Positions 7,643 through 16,922 of a DNA stretch of 64,000 nucleotides are shown here, one piece after another. Source of the stretch: Streptomyces rishiriensis (GTDB lineage Bacteria > Actinomycetota > Actinomycetes > Streptomycetales > Streptomycetaceae); NCBI RefSeq assembly GCF_030815485.1, contig NZ_JAUSWV010000002.1, forward strand, positions 3,658,001-3,722,000. Direction: 5' to 3'. The first letter of the stretch is position 1. Every line of letters starts with the position of its first letter. The translations under genes and the position numbers were made by a program. The notes under the pieces were generated by a model. The model did not search any database, was not told the DNA's origin, and saw only the letters and a list, made by a program, of their open reading frames with translations.

Positions 7643-10600
7643 GTGAGCTATCTGCGTCTGCCCCACCTCAGTGGTGACCTGCTGTGCTTCGTGGCCGAGG
7701 ACGACCTCTGGCTGGCCCCCCTGGCCGAACCCGGCCGCGCCTGGCGGCTCACCGTCGACCGCACCAAGGCCGGACACCCCCGGTTCTCACCCGACGGAAG
7801 CCTGATCGCGTACACGAGCTGGCGCAGCCTCGTCCCGGAGATCCATCTGGTCCCGGTGGAGGGCGGACCGGGACGGCGACTGACGTACTGGGGCAGCGCC
7901 GACACCCAGGTCTGCGGCTGGACACCCCCCGACCCGGACGGCAACGCCGACATCCTCGCCGTCGCCTCCCACGGCGAGCCCTTCTCCTACTTCACCTGGG
8001 CCTACAAGGTCCCCACCGACGGCGCCCCCGGCCGCAAACTTCCCTGGGGCCCGGTCTCCGACCTCCAGACCGCCGACATCGACGGCGAACGCAGGACCCT
8101 CCTGCTCACCGGCACCCCGCCGCACGAACCCGCCGCCTGGAAACGCTACCGGGGCGGCGCGACCGGCCGCCTGTGGCTGCACGGACAGCGGCTCCTGGCC
8201 AACCTCGACGGCCATCTGCACTCCCCTCTCTTCGTCGGCGGACGGATCGCCTTCCTCTCCGACCACGAAGGCGTCGGCAACCTCTACTCCTGCGCCCACG
8301 ACGGCTCCGACCTGCGCCGGCACACCGACCACGACGCCTTCTACGCCCGGCACGCCTCCAGCGACGGCACCCGGGTGGTGTACCAGTGCGCCGGGGACCT
8401 GTGGATCGTCGACGACCTCGACGCCGGCTCGGAGCCGCGCCGGATCGACGTACGGCTCAGCGGACCGCGCGCGGGCCGGCGGCCCTACCAGATCCCGGCC
8501 GCCCAGCACGTGGACGGCATCTCCGTCGACGAGACGGGACGGGCGAGCGCCGTCGTCGTACGCGGCAGCCTGTACTGGCTGACGCACCGCGACGGCCCCG
8601 CCCGGACGATCGCCGACACCCCCGGCGTACGGGTGCGGCTGCCCGAGATGCTCGGCTCGGGCGGCCGGATCGCCTACGTGACCGACGCGGAGGGCGAGGA
8701 CGCCGTCGAGATCGCCCGGCTGCCCCGGGCCACCGGCGAGCGCGCGCCCCGACGGCTGGCTTCCGGGCGGCTCGGACGGGTGCTGGAGATGGTGTCCGAT
8801 CCCGAGGGCGAGCGGCTCGCCGTCGCCGCGCACGACGGACGGCTGCTCCTCATCACCGTGTCCGACGACCTCACCGGATCGGACGACGCGGGCAAGGAGG
8901 ACTCGTGCGACTCGGAGCAGGACGGCTCGGACCAGGACGGCTCGGACCAGGACGGTTCGGCGCAGGACGGCTCGGTCACCGAGCTGATCTCGTCCGTCAA
9001 CGGACCGGTGCGCGACCTGGCCTTCTCCCCCGACGGGAGCTGGCTGACCTGGTCGCATCCGGGGATCGGCCGGTCGCTGCGGCAGATCAAGATGGCCCGC
9101 ATGAAGGACCGGCTCATCGTGGACGTCACCAACGGCCGCTTCGAGGACGAGAACCCGGTCTTCACCCGGGACGGCCGCTACCTGGCCTTCCTCTCCTGGC
9201 GCGGCTTCGACCCGGTGTACGACGTGCACACCGGGGACCTGTCCTTCCCGCTGGGCTGCCGCCCCTACCTGGTGCCGCTGTCGTCGGCGACCCCCTCGCC
9301 CTTCGCCCTGACCCCGGAAGGCCGGCCCGCCGCCGGGGGCCTGGACCCGGTGGAGGACGACGAGCGCGGCGACGGAGCCGTGACCGTCGAGGTCGAGGGG
9401 CTGGAGAACCGCGTCACGCCGTTCCCGGTACCGGCGTCCAAGTACTCGGCGCTGTACCCGGTGGCGGGGGGCGGACTGGTGTGGCTGCGCTGGCCGATCT
9501 CGGGGGCGCTGGGCGAGACCTTCGCGAACCCGGACGACACCAGCGGGCGGCCGACGCTCGAACACTTCAACATCAGCAAGGCGAAGAAGTCCGAACTCGT
9601 CGACCACCTCGACTGGTTCGCGCTCAGCGGGGACGGCTCCCGGCTGGTCGTGGTCGACGAGGGCGACCTGCGGGCGGTGCCGTCGGCCGAGTCCGGCGAC
9701 CTGGACTCCACGGTCTGGATCGACCTGCGGCGCATCCCGCACGAGGTCGACCCGGGCGCCGAGTGGCGTCAGTCGTACGAGGAGGCCGGGCGGCTGATCC
9801 GCGCCTACTTCTGGGACCCGGGGATGTGCGGCATCGACTGGGACGCGGTCCTGGACCAGTACCGGCCGCTGGTCGAACGCGTCGCGTCACCCGACGAGTT
9901 CGCGGATCTGCTGCGTGAGGTGCTGGGCGAGCTGGGCACCTCCCACGCGTACGTCACCGCCGCCCGCCGCAACGAGGGGCCGCCGCACTACCAGCGCCTC
10001 CAGGGCCTGCTGGGCGCCAACTTCGTACGCCGGGACGCGGGTTGGACCGTCCGGCGGATCCTGCCCGGTGACTCCTCCGACTCCAAGGCGCGTTCACCGC
10101 TGGCCGGGACCGGGATCCGGGAGGGGGCGGTCCTCACCCACGTGGACGGACGCCGGGTCGACCCGGTCACCGGCCCGTACCCGCTGCTCGCGGGCGCGGG
10201 CGGCACCACGGTGGAACTCACCTTCGCCCCTGCCCAGGGCGAGCCGGGCCGTCCGCGCCGGGTGGCCGTGGTCCCGCTCGTCGACGAACGCCCCCTGCGC
10301 TACCAGGACTGGGTGGCCAAACGGCGGGCCGTGGTACACGAGTTGAGCGGTGGCATGTGCGGCTATCTGCACATCCCCGACATGGGCGGCTCGGGCTGGG
10401 CCCAGTTCAACCGCGACCTGCGGATGGAGGTGTCCAGGCCGGCGCTGCTGGTGGACGTGCGCGGCAACGCGGGCGGGCACATCAGCGAGCTGGTGGTGGA
10501 GAAACTGACGCGCACGATCCTGGGCTGGGACCTCACCCGCGACGCCCAGCCGGTGTCGTACGCCTCGAACGCGCCGAGGGGCCCGGTGGTCGCCCTGGCC

Positions 10601-10987
10601 GACGAGGCGACGTCCTCGGACGGCGACATGATCACGGCCGCATTCAAGCTGCTGAAGCTGGGCCCGGTGGTCGGCCAGCGCACCTGGGGCGGCGTGGTCG
10701 GCATGACCGGCCGCCACCGGCTCGGCGACGGTACGGTCATCACCGTCCCGATGAACGCCGCCTGGTTCGACGCCTACGGCTGGTCCGTGGAGAACAAGGG
10801 TGTCACTCCCGACCTCGAGGTGCTGCGCACCCCGCTCGACTGGGCCGAGGGCCGCCACGCCCAACTCGACGACGCCGTACGGCTGGCCCTGGACCTCCTC
10901 GCCACCCGCCCTCCGGCCACCCCGCCGACCTACGACGACGTCCCCGACCGCTCCCGGCCCGAACTGCCTCCCCGCCGGCAGCTCTAG
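7643..10987 (+). CDS. Tricorn-type serine protease (S41 family)
   Basis: About 1114 residues. Tricorn is a cytosolic peptidase that trims peptides released by the proteasome. The N-terminal half has six- and seven-bladed propeller repeats (PRFSPDGSLIAYTSW; PVFTRDGRYLAFLSW). A core domain, a PDZ-like segment (GIREGAVLTHVDGRRVD) and the catalytic domain follow. Tricorn active-site positions are visible: S767-H768 in GTSHAYVT, S992-D993 in TSSDGD, and E1050 in VENKGVTPD. An acidic (DQDGS)4 insert interrupts the first half. The start is less certain: GTG 7643 fits the conserved N-terminus, with GGAAAAG about nine bases before. Confidence 0.92.
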   Translation: MSYLRLPHLSGDLLCFVAEDDLWLAPLAEPGRAWRLTVDRTKAGHPRFSPDGSLIAYTSWRSLVPEIHLVPVEGGPGRRLTYWGSADTQVCGWTPPDPDGNADILAVASHGEPFSYFTWAYKVPTDGAPGRKLPWGPVSDLQTADIDGERRTLLLTGTPPHEPAAWKRYRGGATGRLWLHGQRLLANLDGHLHSPLFVGGRIAFLSDHEGVGNLYSCAHDGSDLRRHTDHDAFYARHASSDGTRVVYQCAGDLWIVDDLDAGSEPRRIDVRLSGPRAGRRPYQIPAAQHVDGISVDETGRASAVVVRGSLYWLTHRDGPARTIADTPGVRVRLPEMLGSGGRIAYVTDAEGEDAVEIARLPRATGERAPRRLASGRLGRVLEMVSDPEGERLAVAAHDGRLLLITVSDDLTGSDDAGKEDSCDSEQDGSDQDGSDQDGSAQDGSVTELISSVNGPVRDLAFSPDGSWLTWSHPGIGRSLRQIKMARMKDRLIVDVTNGRFEDENPVFTRDGRYLAFLSWRGFDPVYDVHTGDLSFPLGCRPYLVPLSSATPSPFALTPEGRPAAGGLDPVEDDERGDGAVTVEVEGLENRVTPFPVPASKYSALYPVAGGGLVWLRWPISGALGETFANPDDTSGRPTLEHFNISKAKKSELVDHLDWFALSGDGSRLVVVDEGDLRAVPSAESGDLDSTVWIDLRRIPHEVDPGAEWRQSYEEAGRLIRAYFWDPGMCGIDWDAVLDQYRPLVERVASPDEFADLLREVLGELGTSHAYVTAARRNEGPPHYQRLQGLLGANFVRRDAGWTVRRILPGDSSDSKARSPLAGTGIREGAVLTHVDGRRVDPVTGPYPLLAGAGGTTVELTFAPAQGEPGRPRRVAVVPLVDERPLRYQDWVAKRRAVVHELSGGMCGYLHIPDMGGSGWAQFNRDLRMEVSRPALLVDVRGNAGGHISELVVEKLTRTILGWDLTRDAQPVSYASNAPRGPVVALADEATSSDGDMITAAFKLLKLGPVVGQRTWGGVVGMTGRHRLGDGTVITVPMNAAWFDAYGWSVENKGVTPDLEVLRTPLDWAEGRHAQLDDAVRLALDLLATRPPATPPTYDDVPDRSRPELPPRRQL
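8911..8970 (+). repeat. 15-bp x4 repeat inside the tricorn gene
   Basis: Four 15-bp units (consensus CTCGGACCAGGACGG) in phase with the reading frame encode an acidic DQDGS-type loop. The loop sits between two propeller strands and is probably surface-exposed. Confidence 0.9.
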
Positions 10988-11120
10988 GGTCTTCTCGACG
11001 GACCTCGCGACGGACTTGGCAACGGATCTCGCCATGGACCCGGCAGCGGCCGGCGCAACGACGCAACGGTCCCGACAACGGTTTCGGCAAACAGCCGGCG
11101 ACGGTTTCGGCAAAGAGGCA

Positions 11121-11148
11121 GGGCGCCCTCCTGGAAGGGAGGGCGCCC
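11121..11148. terminator. Bidirectional GC hairpin terminator
   Basis: Arms GGGCGCCCTCC (11121-11131) and GGAGGGCGCCC (11138-11148) form a perfect 11-bp stem with a 6-nt loop between the convergent tricorn and CsbD-like genes. No T-tract on either side, as is common in Streptomyces. Bases 10988-11120 before it hold degenerate 12-bp repeats and a duplicated ACGGTTTCGGCAAA. Confidence 0.8.
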
Positions 11149-11174
11149 CACGTCATCGCGCAGACCGGGTTCGG

Positions 11175-11441
11175 CTAGAAGTCCTGGCCGATACGGTCGT
11201 CGTCATCGCGCCGCATACGCTCCGTGTCCTGGCCGGGTCGCTGGCCGGAACGCTCACCGGGGCGCTCGCCGGGACGCTCACCGGACCGCTCGCCCGGACG
11301 CTCACCGGGACGCTCACCGGGACGCTCGCCCGGACGCTGCTTGCCACGCTGCTGCGCCTGCTCCTTGGCCTGCCCGACCTTCTGCTTGGCCTGCTGCTTG
11401 ATCTGCTCGGACTGGTCCTGGAACTTGTCCTTCATACCCAT
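11175..11441 (-). CDS. Small CsbD-like hydrophilic protein with RPGE repeats
   Basis: 88-residue, highly charged protein. The first 35 residues (MGMKDKFQDQSEQIKQQAKQ onward) resemble CsbD-like stress proteins: amphipathic, Gln/Lys-rich helices. The remainder is a low-complexity run of about eight R-P/S-G-E/Q tetrapeptides, written in DNA as 12-bp tandem repeats at about 11236-11335, and an acidic tail. A good ribosome site (AGGAG) precedes ATG 11441. A desiccation or envelope-stress role is only suggested by the family resemblance. Repeat number probably varies between strains. Confidence 0.7.
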   Translation of the reverse strand: MGMKDKFQDQSEQIKQQAKQKVGQAKEQAQQRGKQRPGERPGERPGERPGERSGERPGERPGERSGQRPGQDTERMRRDDDDRIGQDF

Positions 11442-11533
11442 GTGGGTTCACTCCTGTAGGAGATGAGGGGGGTTGGGGCCCCTTGGTGGGGCCTCGACCA
11501 GATTCACACGGGCGCTCACCGCGCGCATCTCGA

Positions 11534-12418
11534 TCAACTACGCTGCGTAGCCCTCGCCTCTTCGTCGGCCGAGCCGCCCGCGCCCACCAGCCCCGTCCGC
11601 ATGCCGTGCAGCCGGGGCGCGAACCGCTTCATCTCGCGCTGGCCCACCGTCCCGATGAGCGCGGGCAGATAGCCACGCACCCCCTGCATCCCCCGCAGCC
11701 ACCACTGCCCGTACACGTGCGACGACCGCCGTTCGATCCCCGCCACGATCCGGTCGACGGCCGGCCCCAGCGGGTACGTCTTGTTCGACGGCCACGGCAG
11801 CCGCTGCCTCAACTCCCGCATCACCTCGTCCTGATCGGCGCCCCGCACCATGTCGGTGTCGGTCCAGGACAGGTAGCCGACACCGACGCGGACACCCAGG
11901 TGACCGACCTCGGCGCGCAGGCTGTGCGCGTACGCCTCCACACCCGACTTGGACGCGCAGTACGCGGTCATCATCGGCGCCGGCGTGATCGCGGCGAGCG
12001 AGGCGATCTGGAGCAGGTAGCCGCGGCTCTCGCGCAGCAGCGGCAGGAAGGCGCGGGCCGTGACCGCCGACCCGATCAGGTTGACCTCGATGACCCGGCG
12101 CCAGGCCTCCGGGTCGGAGTCGGCGAACGGACCACCGTTGGCGACACCGGCGTTGGCGACCACGATGTCCACCTTGCCGAAGCGCTCCTTCACCTCCGCC
12201 GCGACCCGGGCCATCGCCTCGTGGTCGGTGACGTCGGCGTACCAGTGGTCACTGTCGCTGTGCAACCGCTCCGAGACCTGCTTGAGCGCGTCCGGCTCCA
12301 GACCGACCAGCGCCACCTTCGCACCGCGTGCGGAGAGCTTGCGGGCGAGCAGCTCCCCGACGCCCCGCGCTGCCCCGGTCACGACGGCGACCTGCCCTTC
12401 GAGACTGACCCTGCTCAT
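11534..12418 (-). CDS. Short-chain dehydrogenase/reductase of the Baeyer-Villiger cassette
   Basis: 294-residue classical SDR. Cofactor motif TGAARGVG at 14-21, NAG at 89-91, and the catalytic set S140, Y153, K157 (YCASK) are all present, so it should be an active NAD(P)-dependent alcohol dehydrogenase or ketoreductase. A C-terminal extension after residue 240 resembles the lipid-linked SDRs found beside such monooxygenases in mycobacteria. Its ATG overlaps the stop of the hydrolase gene (ATGA). In the cassette it could oxidise an alcohol to the ketone used by the monooxygenase or process the hydrolysis product; direction is not deducible. Confidence 0.9.
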   Translation of the reverse strand: MSRVSLEGQVAVVTGAARGVGELLARKLSARGAKVALVGLEPDALKQVSERLHSDSDHWYADVTDHEAMARVAAEVKERFGKVDIVVANAGVANGGPFADSDPEAWRRVIEVNLIGSAVTARAFLPLLRESRGYLLQIASLAAITPAPMMTAYCASKSGVEAYAHSLRAEVGHLGVRVGVGYLSWTDTDMVRGADQDEVMRELRQRLPWPSNKTYPLGPAVDRIVAGIERRSSHVYGQWWLRGMQGVRGYLPALIGTVGQREMKRFAPRLHGMRTGLVGAGGSADEEARATQRS

Positions 12419-13521
12419 GCGCCCTCCTCCAACTGTGCGTATACGGTGACGAGTTCCCGGATCCGGCCGGTGACCAGGTCGGGCGCCTCGACCGGCGTCA
12501 TGTGGCCGAGGCCGGGCAGTTCGGTGAGGCCCACGCAGTGCGGGAGCGCGGCGGCGATCCGACGGGCGTGCACCGGCGGGGTGAGCCGGTCGCCGCTGCC
12601 GACGATCACCGCCGTGGGCACCCGCAACTCCCGTACGCCGTGGTCGAGATCGAGCAGGTTCAGCACGTGCGACCAGGTGTAGCGCACGGTGCGCGGACAG
12701 GCGTGCACGATACGGGCGCACGCGTCCACCATGTGCGGGGCGGAATCCGCGCCCATCGTGGCGTACTTGAGGATCCGCTTCGCGAGGGGAGTGACCGGTC
12801 CCAGGGGCGCCCTCGACCCGAGGATGTGCCGGGTCAGCCAGGTCCGCAACGGGCCGGGCCGCAGGGGCAGGACGGTGGACTCGGCGACCAGTCCCGAGGC
12901 GCCGGTGCTGCACAGCAGGACGGCCGCCGCATGCTCCTGGAAGACGTCTCTGGCGGCTGCCGCCAGCACCGTCATGCCGCCCATGGAGTGCCCGGCGATG
13001 ACCGCCTTCTCGCCGGGTGCGAGCGTCGCGGTGAGGACCGCTTCCAGGTCGTCGGCGAGGGTGTCCGTGCTGCACGCCGGGCTCGGCCCGGTGCGTCCGT
13101 GTCCGCGCTGGTCGTAGGCGATGACCCGGTGGTCGACGGCCAGGTCCCGGATCTGGGCCGCCCAGAACGCGGTGGAACAGGTCCAGCCGTGGGCGAGGAC
13201 GACGGCGGGCGCGCCCTCGGGGCCATGAACCTCGACGTGCAGGAGCGTGCCGTCGGCGGAGACGGCGGTGAGCTCACGCGAGGACGCACCAGATGTGCCG
13301 GAGCGCTGGGCTGAAGACTTGACGGAGGGGCCGGAGAGCGTGGCGGAGAGGGCGGACGGCTCGACGGCCGACGGGCCGGAGGGCTCGACGCGCTCGACGC
13401 GCTCGACGGACAGGCTGGAGGGCTCGGCGGACGGGCCGGACGGCTCGACGCGCTCGGCCGACGGGCCGGAGAGCTCGGCGCGCGCGGCGGACTGGCTGGA
13501 GGGCTCGGCGGACGAGGTCAT
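12415..13521 (-). CDS. Alpha/beta hydrolase with repeat-rich N-terminal extension
   Basis: 368 residues. Residues 85-368 form an alpha/beta-hydrolase fold with nucleophile elbow GHSMGG (Ser179), acid D311 (GSGDRLTPP) and His340 (GLGHMTP). The oxyanion segment is AHGWTCS. The first 80 residues are a Ser/Pro/Glu low-complexity leader built from repeats of SGPSAE and VERVEPSG; no signal peptide. ATG 13521 overlaps the stop of the monooxygenase gene (ATGA) and the SDR overlaps its own end, so the three are translationally coupled. Likely role: hydrolysis of the ester or lactone formed by the monooxygenase. Confidence 0.9.
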   Translation of the reverse strand: MTSSAEPSSQSAARAELSGPSAERVEPSGPSAEPSSLSVERVERVEPSGPSAVEPSALSATLSGPSVKSSAQRSGTSGASSRELTAVSADGTLLHVEVHGPEGAPAVVLAHGWTCSTAFWAAQIRDLAVDHRVIAYDQRGHGRTGPSPACSTDTLADDLEAVLTATLAPGEKAVIAGHSMGGMTVLAAAARDVFQEHAAAVLLCSTGASGLVAESTVLPLRPGPLRTWLTRHILGSRAPLGPVTPLAKRILKYATMGADSAPHMVDACARIVHACPRTVRYTWSHVLNLLDLDHGVRELRVPTAVIVGSGDRLTPPVHARRIAAALPHCVGLTELPGLGHMTPVEAPDLVTGRIRELVTVYAQLEEGA

Positions 13522-15026
13522 GCCGTCACCTCGTCCTGCTTCTCGACGGCCTTCTTCACGGCGGGTGCGCGCAGGACCTCGTACTCCGCGAGGTCCACTC
13601 GGCGGGTGGCCCGCCGGAACTCGGCCGTGGTGCCGGGCCAGATGGTGGTGTTGCGACCGCTGGCGTCCAGGTACCAGCTGGTGCAGCCGCCGGTGTTCCA
13701 CACCGTCCGCTTCATCCGGTCCTGCACCCGGCGGTTCCAGGCGTGCACGGCGCTCGGCCGGGCGTCCAGCGCCGCGCCCCCGCCGAGGACGTCGAGCTGG
13801 CGCAGATAGTCGGCCATGTAGTTCAGCTGGGACTCGATCATCAGGATCATGGAGGAGTTACCGAGGCCCGTGTTGGGACCGATGATCGTCATCCAGTTGG
13901 GGAAGCCGGCCGCGGAGGCGCCGCGCAGGGCCTCCATGCCGTCCTTCCAGCTCTCCGCGAGCGTCCGCCCGTCGGCGCCCACCACCCGCTCGGCGATCGG
14001 CATGTCGGTGACGTGGAAGCCGGTGCCGAAGACGATCGCGTCGACCTCGGCCTCGCTGCCGTCGGCGGCGACCAGCGTGGACCCGCGGATCTCGCTCAGC
14101 CCGCTCGCGACGACGTCCACGTTGGGCTGCGCGAGGGCCGGATAGTAGGTGCTGGACAGCAGGATCCGCTTGCAGCCGATGCGGTAGTCCGGGGTGAGCC
14201 TGGCGCGCAGGGCCGGGTCCTTGATGGCGCGGGCCATGTTCTGCTTGGCGAGCTGCTCGACGAAGCCGAGTTGGTTCGGGTGCTTGGTGAACGCCTGGAC
14301 CTGCAGTTCCCGGATGCCCCACAGCAGCCCTCGGCGCAGTCGGGCGGTGACGGGCAGGGACCGGTGCAGGGCGCGCTCCGCGCCGCTGATCGCCCGGTCG
14401 ACGCGGGGCATCACCCAGGGCGGGGTGCGCTGGAACAGCGTCAGCCTGGAGACGTCGGGCTGCACGGCGGGCACGATCTGGATGGCGGAGGCGCCGGTGC
14501 CGACCACGGCGACGCGCTGCCCGGCGAGATCGTGGTCGTGGTCCCAGCGGGCCGAGTGGAAGACCTTGCCGGGGAAGGTGTCCAGGCCGGGGATCTCCGG
14601 GATCTTCGGGTCGGACAGCGGCCCGGTGGCCGACACAACGACCTCGGCGGAGTACCGGCCGCCGACGGTCTCGATGTCCCAGCGCAACTCCTGCGCGTCC
14701 CACGTCATCCGCAGCACCTCGGAGTCGAACCGGAGGTGGGGACGGAGTCCGAAGACATCCGCGACGTGCTCCAGGTAGGCGCGGATGTGCTCCTGCCCGG
14801 AGAAGGTGCGCGGCCAGTCCGGGTTGGGCGCGAAGGAGAACGAGTACAGGTGGGAGGGCACGTCGCAGGCGCAGCCCGGGTAGCTGTTGTCCCGCCAGGT
14901 CCCGCCGACGCTGCCCGCCCGCTCCAGGACGACGAAGTCGGTGATCCCCTCGCGGCGCAGCCGAACGGCCGCCCCCAGTCCACCGAAACCGGACCCGATC
15001 ACCGCCACCCGTACGTGTTCGGTCAT
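13518..15026 (-). CDS. FAD-dependent Baeyer-Villiger / flavin monooxygenase
   Basis: 502-residue class B flavoprotein monooxygenase. The FAD Rossmann motif GSGFGG is at 11-16, the NADPH Rossmann motif GTGAS at 176-180, and between them FPGKVFHSARW (151-161) exactly fits the Baeyer-Villiger fingerprint FxGxxxHxxxW. GTWRDNSYPGCACDVPSHLY is the usual FAD-side signature. The enzyme should insert oxygen into a ketone to give an ester or lactone using NADPH and O2. Start ATG 15026 has a near-perfect site (AGGAGGTG, five bases). First gene of a cassette resembling mymA-type operons of mycobacteria. A MerR gene is divergent. Confidence 0.93.
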   Translation of the reverse strand: MTEHVRVAVIGSGFGGLGAAVRLRREGITDFVVLERAGSVGGTWRDNSYPGCACDVPSHLYSFSFAPNPDWPRTFSGQEHIRAYLEHVADVFGLRPHLRFDSEVLRMTWDAQELRWDIETVGGRYSAEVVVSATGPLSDPKIPEIPGLDTFPGKVFHSARWDHDHDLAGQRVAVVGTGASAIQIVPAVQPDVSRLTLFQRTPPWVMPRVDRAISGAERALHRSLPVTARLRRGLLWGIRELQVQAFTKHPNQLGFVEQLAKQNMARAIKDPALRARLTPDYRIGCKRILLSSTYYPALAQPNVDVVASGLSEIRGSTLVAADGSEAEVDAIVFGTGFHVTDMPIAERVVGADGRTLAESWKDGMEALRGASAAGFPNWMTIIGPNTGLGNSSMILMIESQLNYMADYLRQLDVLGGGAALDARPSAVHAWNRRVQDRMKRTVWNTGGCTSWYLDASGRNTTIWPGTTAEFRRATRRVDLAEYEVLRAPAVKKAVEKQDEVTA

Positions 15027-15066
15027 CCCGACACCTCCTAGCCGTGCGTGCGACTCTACGGACTCT

Positions 15067-15082
15067 GCCAGTGAACACTGGC
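15067..15082. promoter_or_regulatory. Candidate MerR operator between MerR gene and monooxygenase cassette
   Basis: GCCAGTGAACACTGGC has perfect 7-bp arms around AA, 40 bp upstream of the monooxygenase start and 85 bp upstream of merR. The divergent placement fits a single operator controlling both directions. Confidence 0.55.
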
Positions 15083-15166
15083 GCAATGGGAGCGTAGAGC
15101 AGCTCCGTACCGATGGGTAGGGCCGGGGGAGGGAAAGTTACCGGCGGTACAACATAGGCTGCGTCC

Positions 15167-15811
15167 GTGACGGACAAGCGGGAGTACCGAACGGAGGAGC
15201 TGGCCGCGGAGGCCGGCATCACGGTGCGCACCCTGCGCTTCTACCGCGAGCGCAAACTCCTCGCGCCACCCCGCCGCGAGGGCCGTATCGCCTGGTACGA
15301 CGAGCACCACCTGGCCCGCCTGCGCACGATCGCGGCGCTGCTGGAACGCGGCCACACCCTCACCGGCATCGCCGAGCTGGCGGACGCCCTCGACCACGGC
15401 CGCGGCGTGGCCGACCTCCTCGGCGTCGGCGGCCCCACCGAGGAGGAACCGGTCCGTCTGACCCCCGAGGAACTGGCCGCGCGCTTCGAGGGCCAGGTCA
15501 CCACCGAGAACCTCGCCGCGGCCCTGGACCTCGGCTACCTGGGCACCGACGGCGACGAGATCGTCCACATCAGCCGCCGCCTGCTGGACGTCTCCTCCGC
15601 CCTGGTCCGCGAGGGCATCCCGCTCGCCGAGGTGCTGGCGGCCGGCGTCCGGGTCCGCGAACACGCCGACGCCCTCGCCACCCTCTTCACCGACCTGATC
15701 CTGCGCCACGCGACCGAGGACGACCTGCCCCGCCTGCGCCCACTGGCCCGCAGCGTGGTCGAGGCGGAACTGTCCCTCGCCCTGGACCGACGGCTGCACA
15801 ACCCGCGCTAG
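15167..15811 (+). CDS. MerR-family regulator divergent from the Baeyer-Villiger cassette
   Basis: 214 residues. The N-terminal winged helix is typical of MerR (YRTEELAAEAGITVRTLRFY, then RERKLLAPPRREGRIAWYDE) with a following dimerisation helix. The C-terminal 130 residues are helical and lack the metal-binding cysteines of MerR/CueR-type proteins, suggesting an organic ligand. GTG start at 15167. Gene order suggests it senses the substrate of the adjacent cassette, which is inference. Confidence 0.9.
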   Translation: MTDKREYRTEELAAEAGITVRTLRFYRERKLLAPPRREGRIAWYDEHHLARLRTIAALLERGHTLTGIAELADALDHGRGVADLLGVGGPTEEEPVRLTPEELAARFEGQVTTENLAAALDLGYLGTDGDEIVHISRRLLDVSSALVREGIPLAEVLAAGVRVREHADALATLFTDLILRHATEDDLPRLRPLARSVVEAELSLALDRRLHNPR

Positions 15812-16009
15812 CGGTCACGCTCGACAGCGCGCGGGCGGTCACGCCCGACAGCGCGTCGGCGGTCACAGTCGAGGAGCGCGTCGGCGTTCACACTCGATGA
15901 CCTACCTGCGGTCGCACTCGCGGACGTTCCCGGGTCGTGCTCGCCGTCATCCTCAAGTCGTACGTGCGGTCGCCCTGAAGGTCGCGTCCGGGTCGTACTC
16001 GCGACGGCC
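15809..16009. repeat. Degenerate 24-bp repeats filling a convergent spacer
   Basis: From the merR stop (TAG 15809-15811) to the exonuclease III stop (16010-16012) the 198-bp spacer consists of decaying copies of a roughly 24-bp unit (GCGGTCACGCTCGACAGCGC type), clearest in the first four copies. No open reading frame or hairpin stands out. Confidence 0.65.
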
Positions 16010-16813
16010 CTAGAGGTCGTAGACCACGGTCACCGGAGCGTGGTCCGACCAGCGCTCGCCGTGCGTGGCCGCCCGCTCCACGAAACCCTTGACGGCCTTG
16101 TCCGCGAGGGTGGGCGTCGAGACGTGGAGGTCGATGCGCCATCCCGAGTCGTTGTCGAACGCCCGGCCCCGGTACGACCACCACGTGTACGGCCCCGTCA
16201 CGTCGGGGTGCAACGACCGCACGACGTCCACGTAGCCGCCGTCCGCCGGGTCGAAGACCCGGGTCAGCCAGTCGCGCTCCTCCGGCAGGAAGCCGGAGCT
16301 CTTGGCGTTGGACCGCCAGTTCTTCAGGTCGGCCTGCTGGTGGGCGATGTTCCAGTCACCCACCACGAGGACCTCGCGGCCGTCGGCGGCGGCCCGGACG
16401 CGCAGGTCCTTGAGGTGGGCCAGGAACTCCCCCATGAAGCGGACCTTCTCGTCCTGCCGGTCGGTGCCGACCTCGCCGGAGGGGAGGTACAGGGAGGCGA
16501 TCGTCACACCGGGCAGGTCGGCCTCGACGTAACGGCCGCTGCCGTCGAACTCGGACGAGCCGAAGCCGATCCGGACGGCGTCCGGTTCACGGCGGCTGTA
16601 GAGCGAGACACCGGCGCGACCCTTCGCGGCGGCCGGCGCGTGGGTGACGAACCAGCCCTCCGGGGCCCGGACCGCCTCCGGCAGCTGCCCCGCCTCGGCA
16701 CGCACCTCCTGGAGGCACAGCACGTCGGCGGAGGTGTCCGCGAGCCACTCCACGAAGCCCTTCTTCGCGGCGGCACGCAGTCCATTCACATTCACGGAGG
16801 TCACGGTCAGCAC
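16010..16813 (-). CDS. xthA: Exodeoxyribonuclease III / AP endonuclease
   Basis: About 267-residue enzyme of the exonuclease-endonuclease-phosphatase fold acting in base-excision repair: it cuts at abasic sites and resects 3' ends. Family motifs appear in order: SVNVNGLRAA, CLQEVRAE, YLPSGE, VVGDWNIAH, YTWWSYRG, and SDHAPVTVVYDL with the terminal catalytic Asp-His. The exact start is uncertain; GTG 16813 gives the conserved N-terminus VLTVTSVNVNG, whereas upstream in-frame starts add foreign sequence. Confidence 0.9.
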   Translation of the reverse strand: MLTVTSVNVNGLRAAAKKGFVEWLADTSADVLCLQEVRAEAGQLPEAVRAPEGWFVTHAPAAAKGRAGVSLYSRREPDAVRIGFGSSEFDGSGRYVEADLPGVTIASLYLPSGEVGTDRQDEKVRFMGEFLAHLKDLRVRAAADGREVLVVGDWNIAHQQADLKNWRSNAKSSGFLPEERDWLTRVFDPADGGYVDVVRSLHPDVTGPYTWWSYRGRAFDNDSGWRIDLHVSTPTLADKAVKGFVERAATHGERWSDHAPVTVVYDL

Positions 16814-16896
16814 CCGGGCACGATACAGGCCGGCCCCGCGCGGACCCGCGGCGGATACCGGCACACTGGAGCGGGTCCGCATCCACTTTTCCAGGA

Positions 16897-16908
16897 TTGT
16901 GCATACAA
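16897..16908 (+). promoter_or_regulatory. Possible promoter/operator element of the GNAT gene
   Basis: TTGTGCATACAA carries TTGT/ACAA arms 14 bp before the ATG of the acetyltransferase gene, in a locally A+T-rich patch. It could be a -10 region or small operator; support is positional only. Confidence 0.25.
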
Positions 16909-16922
16909 GTACTGTGAGCAGC

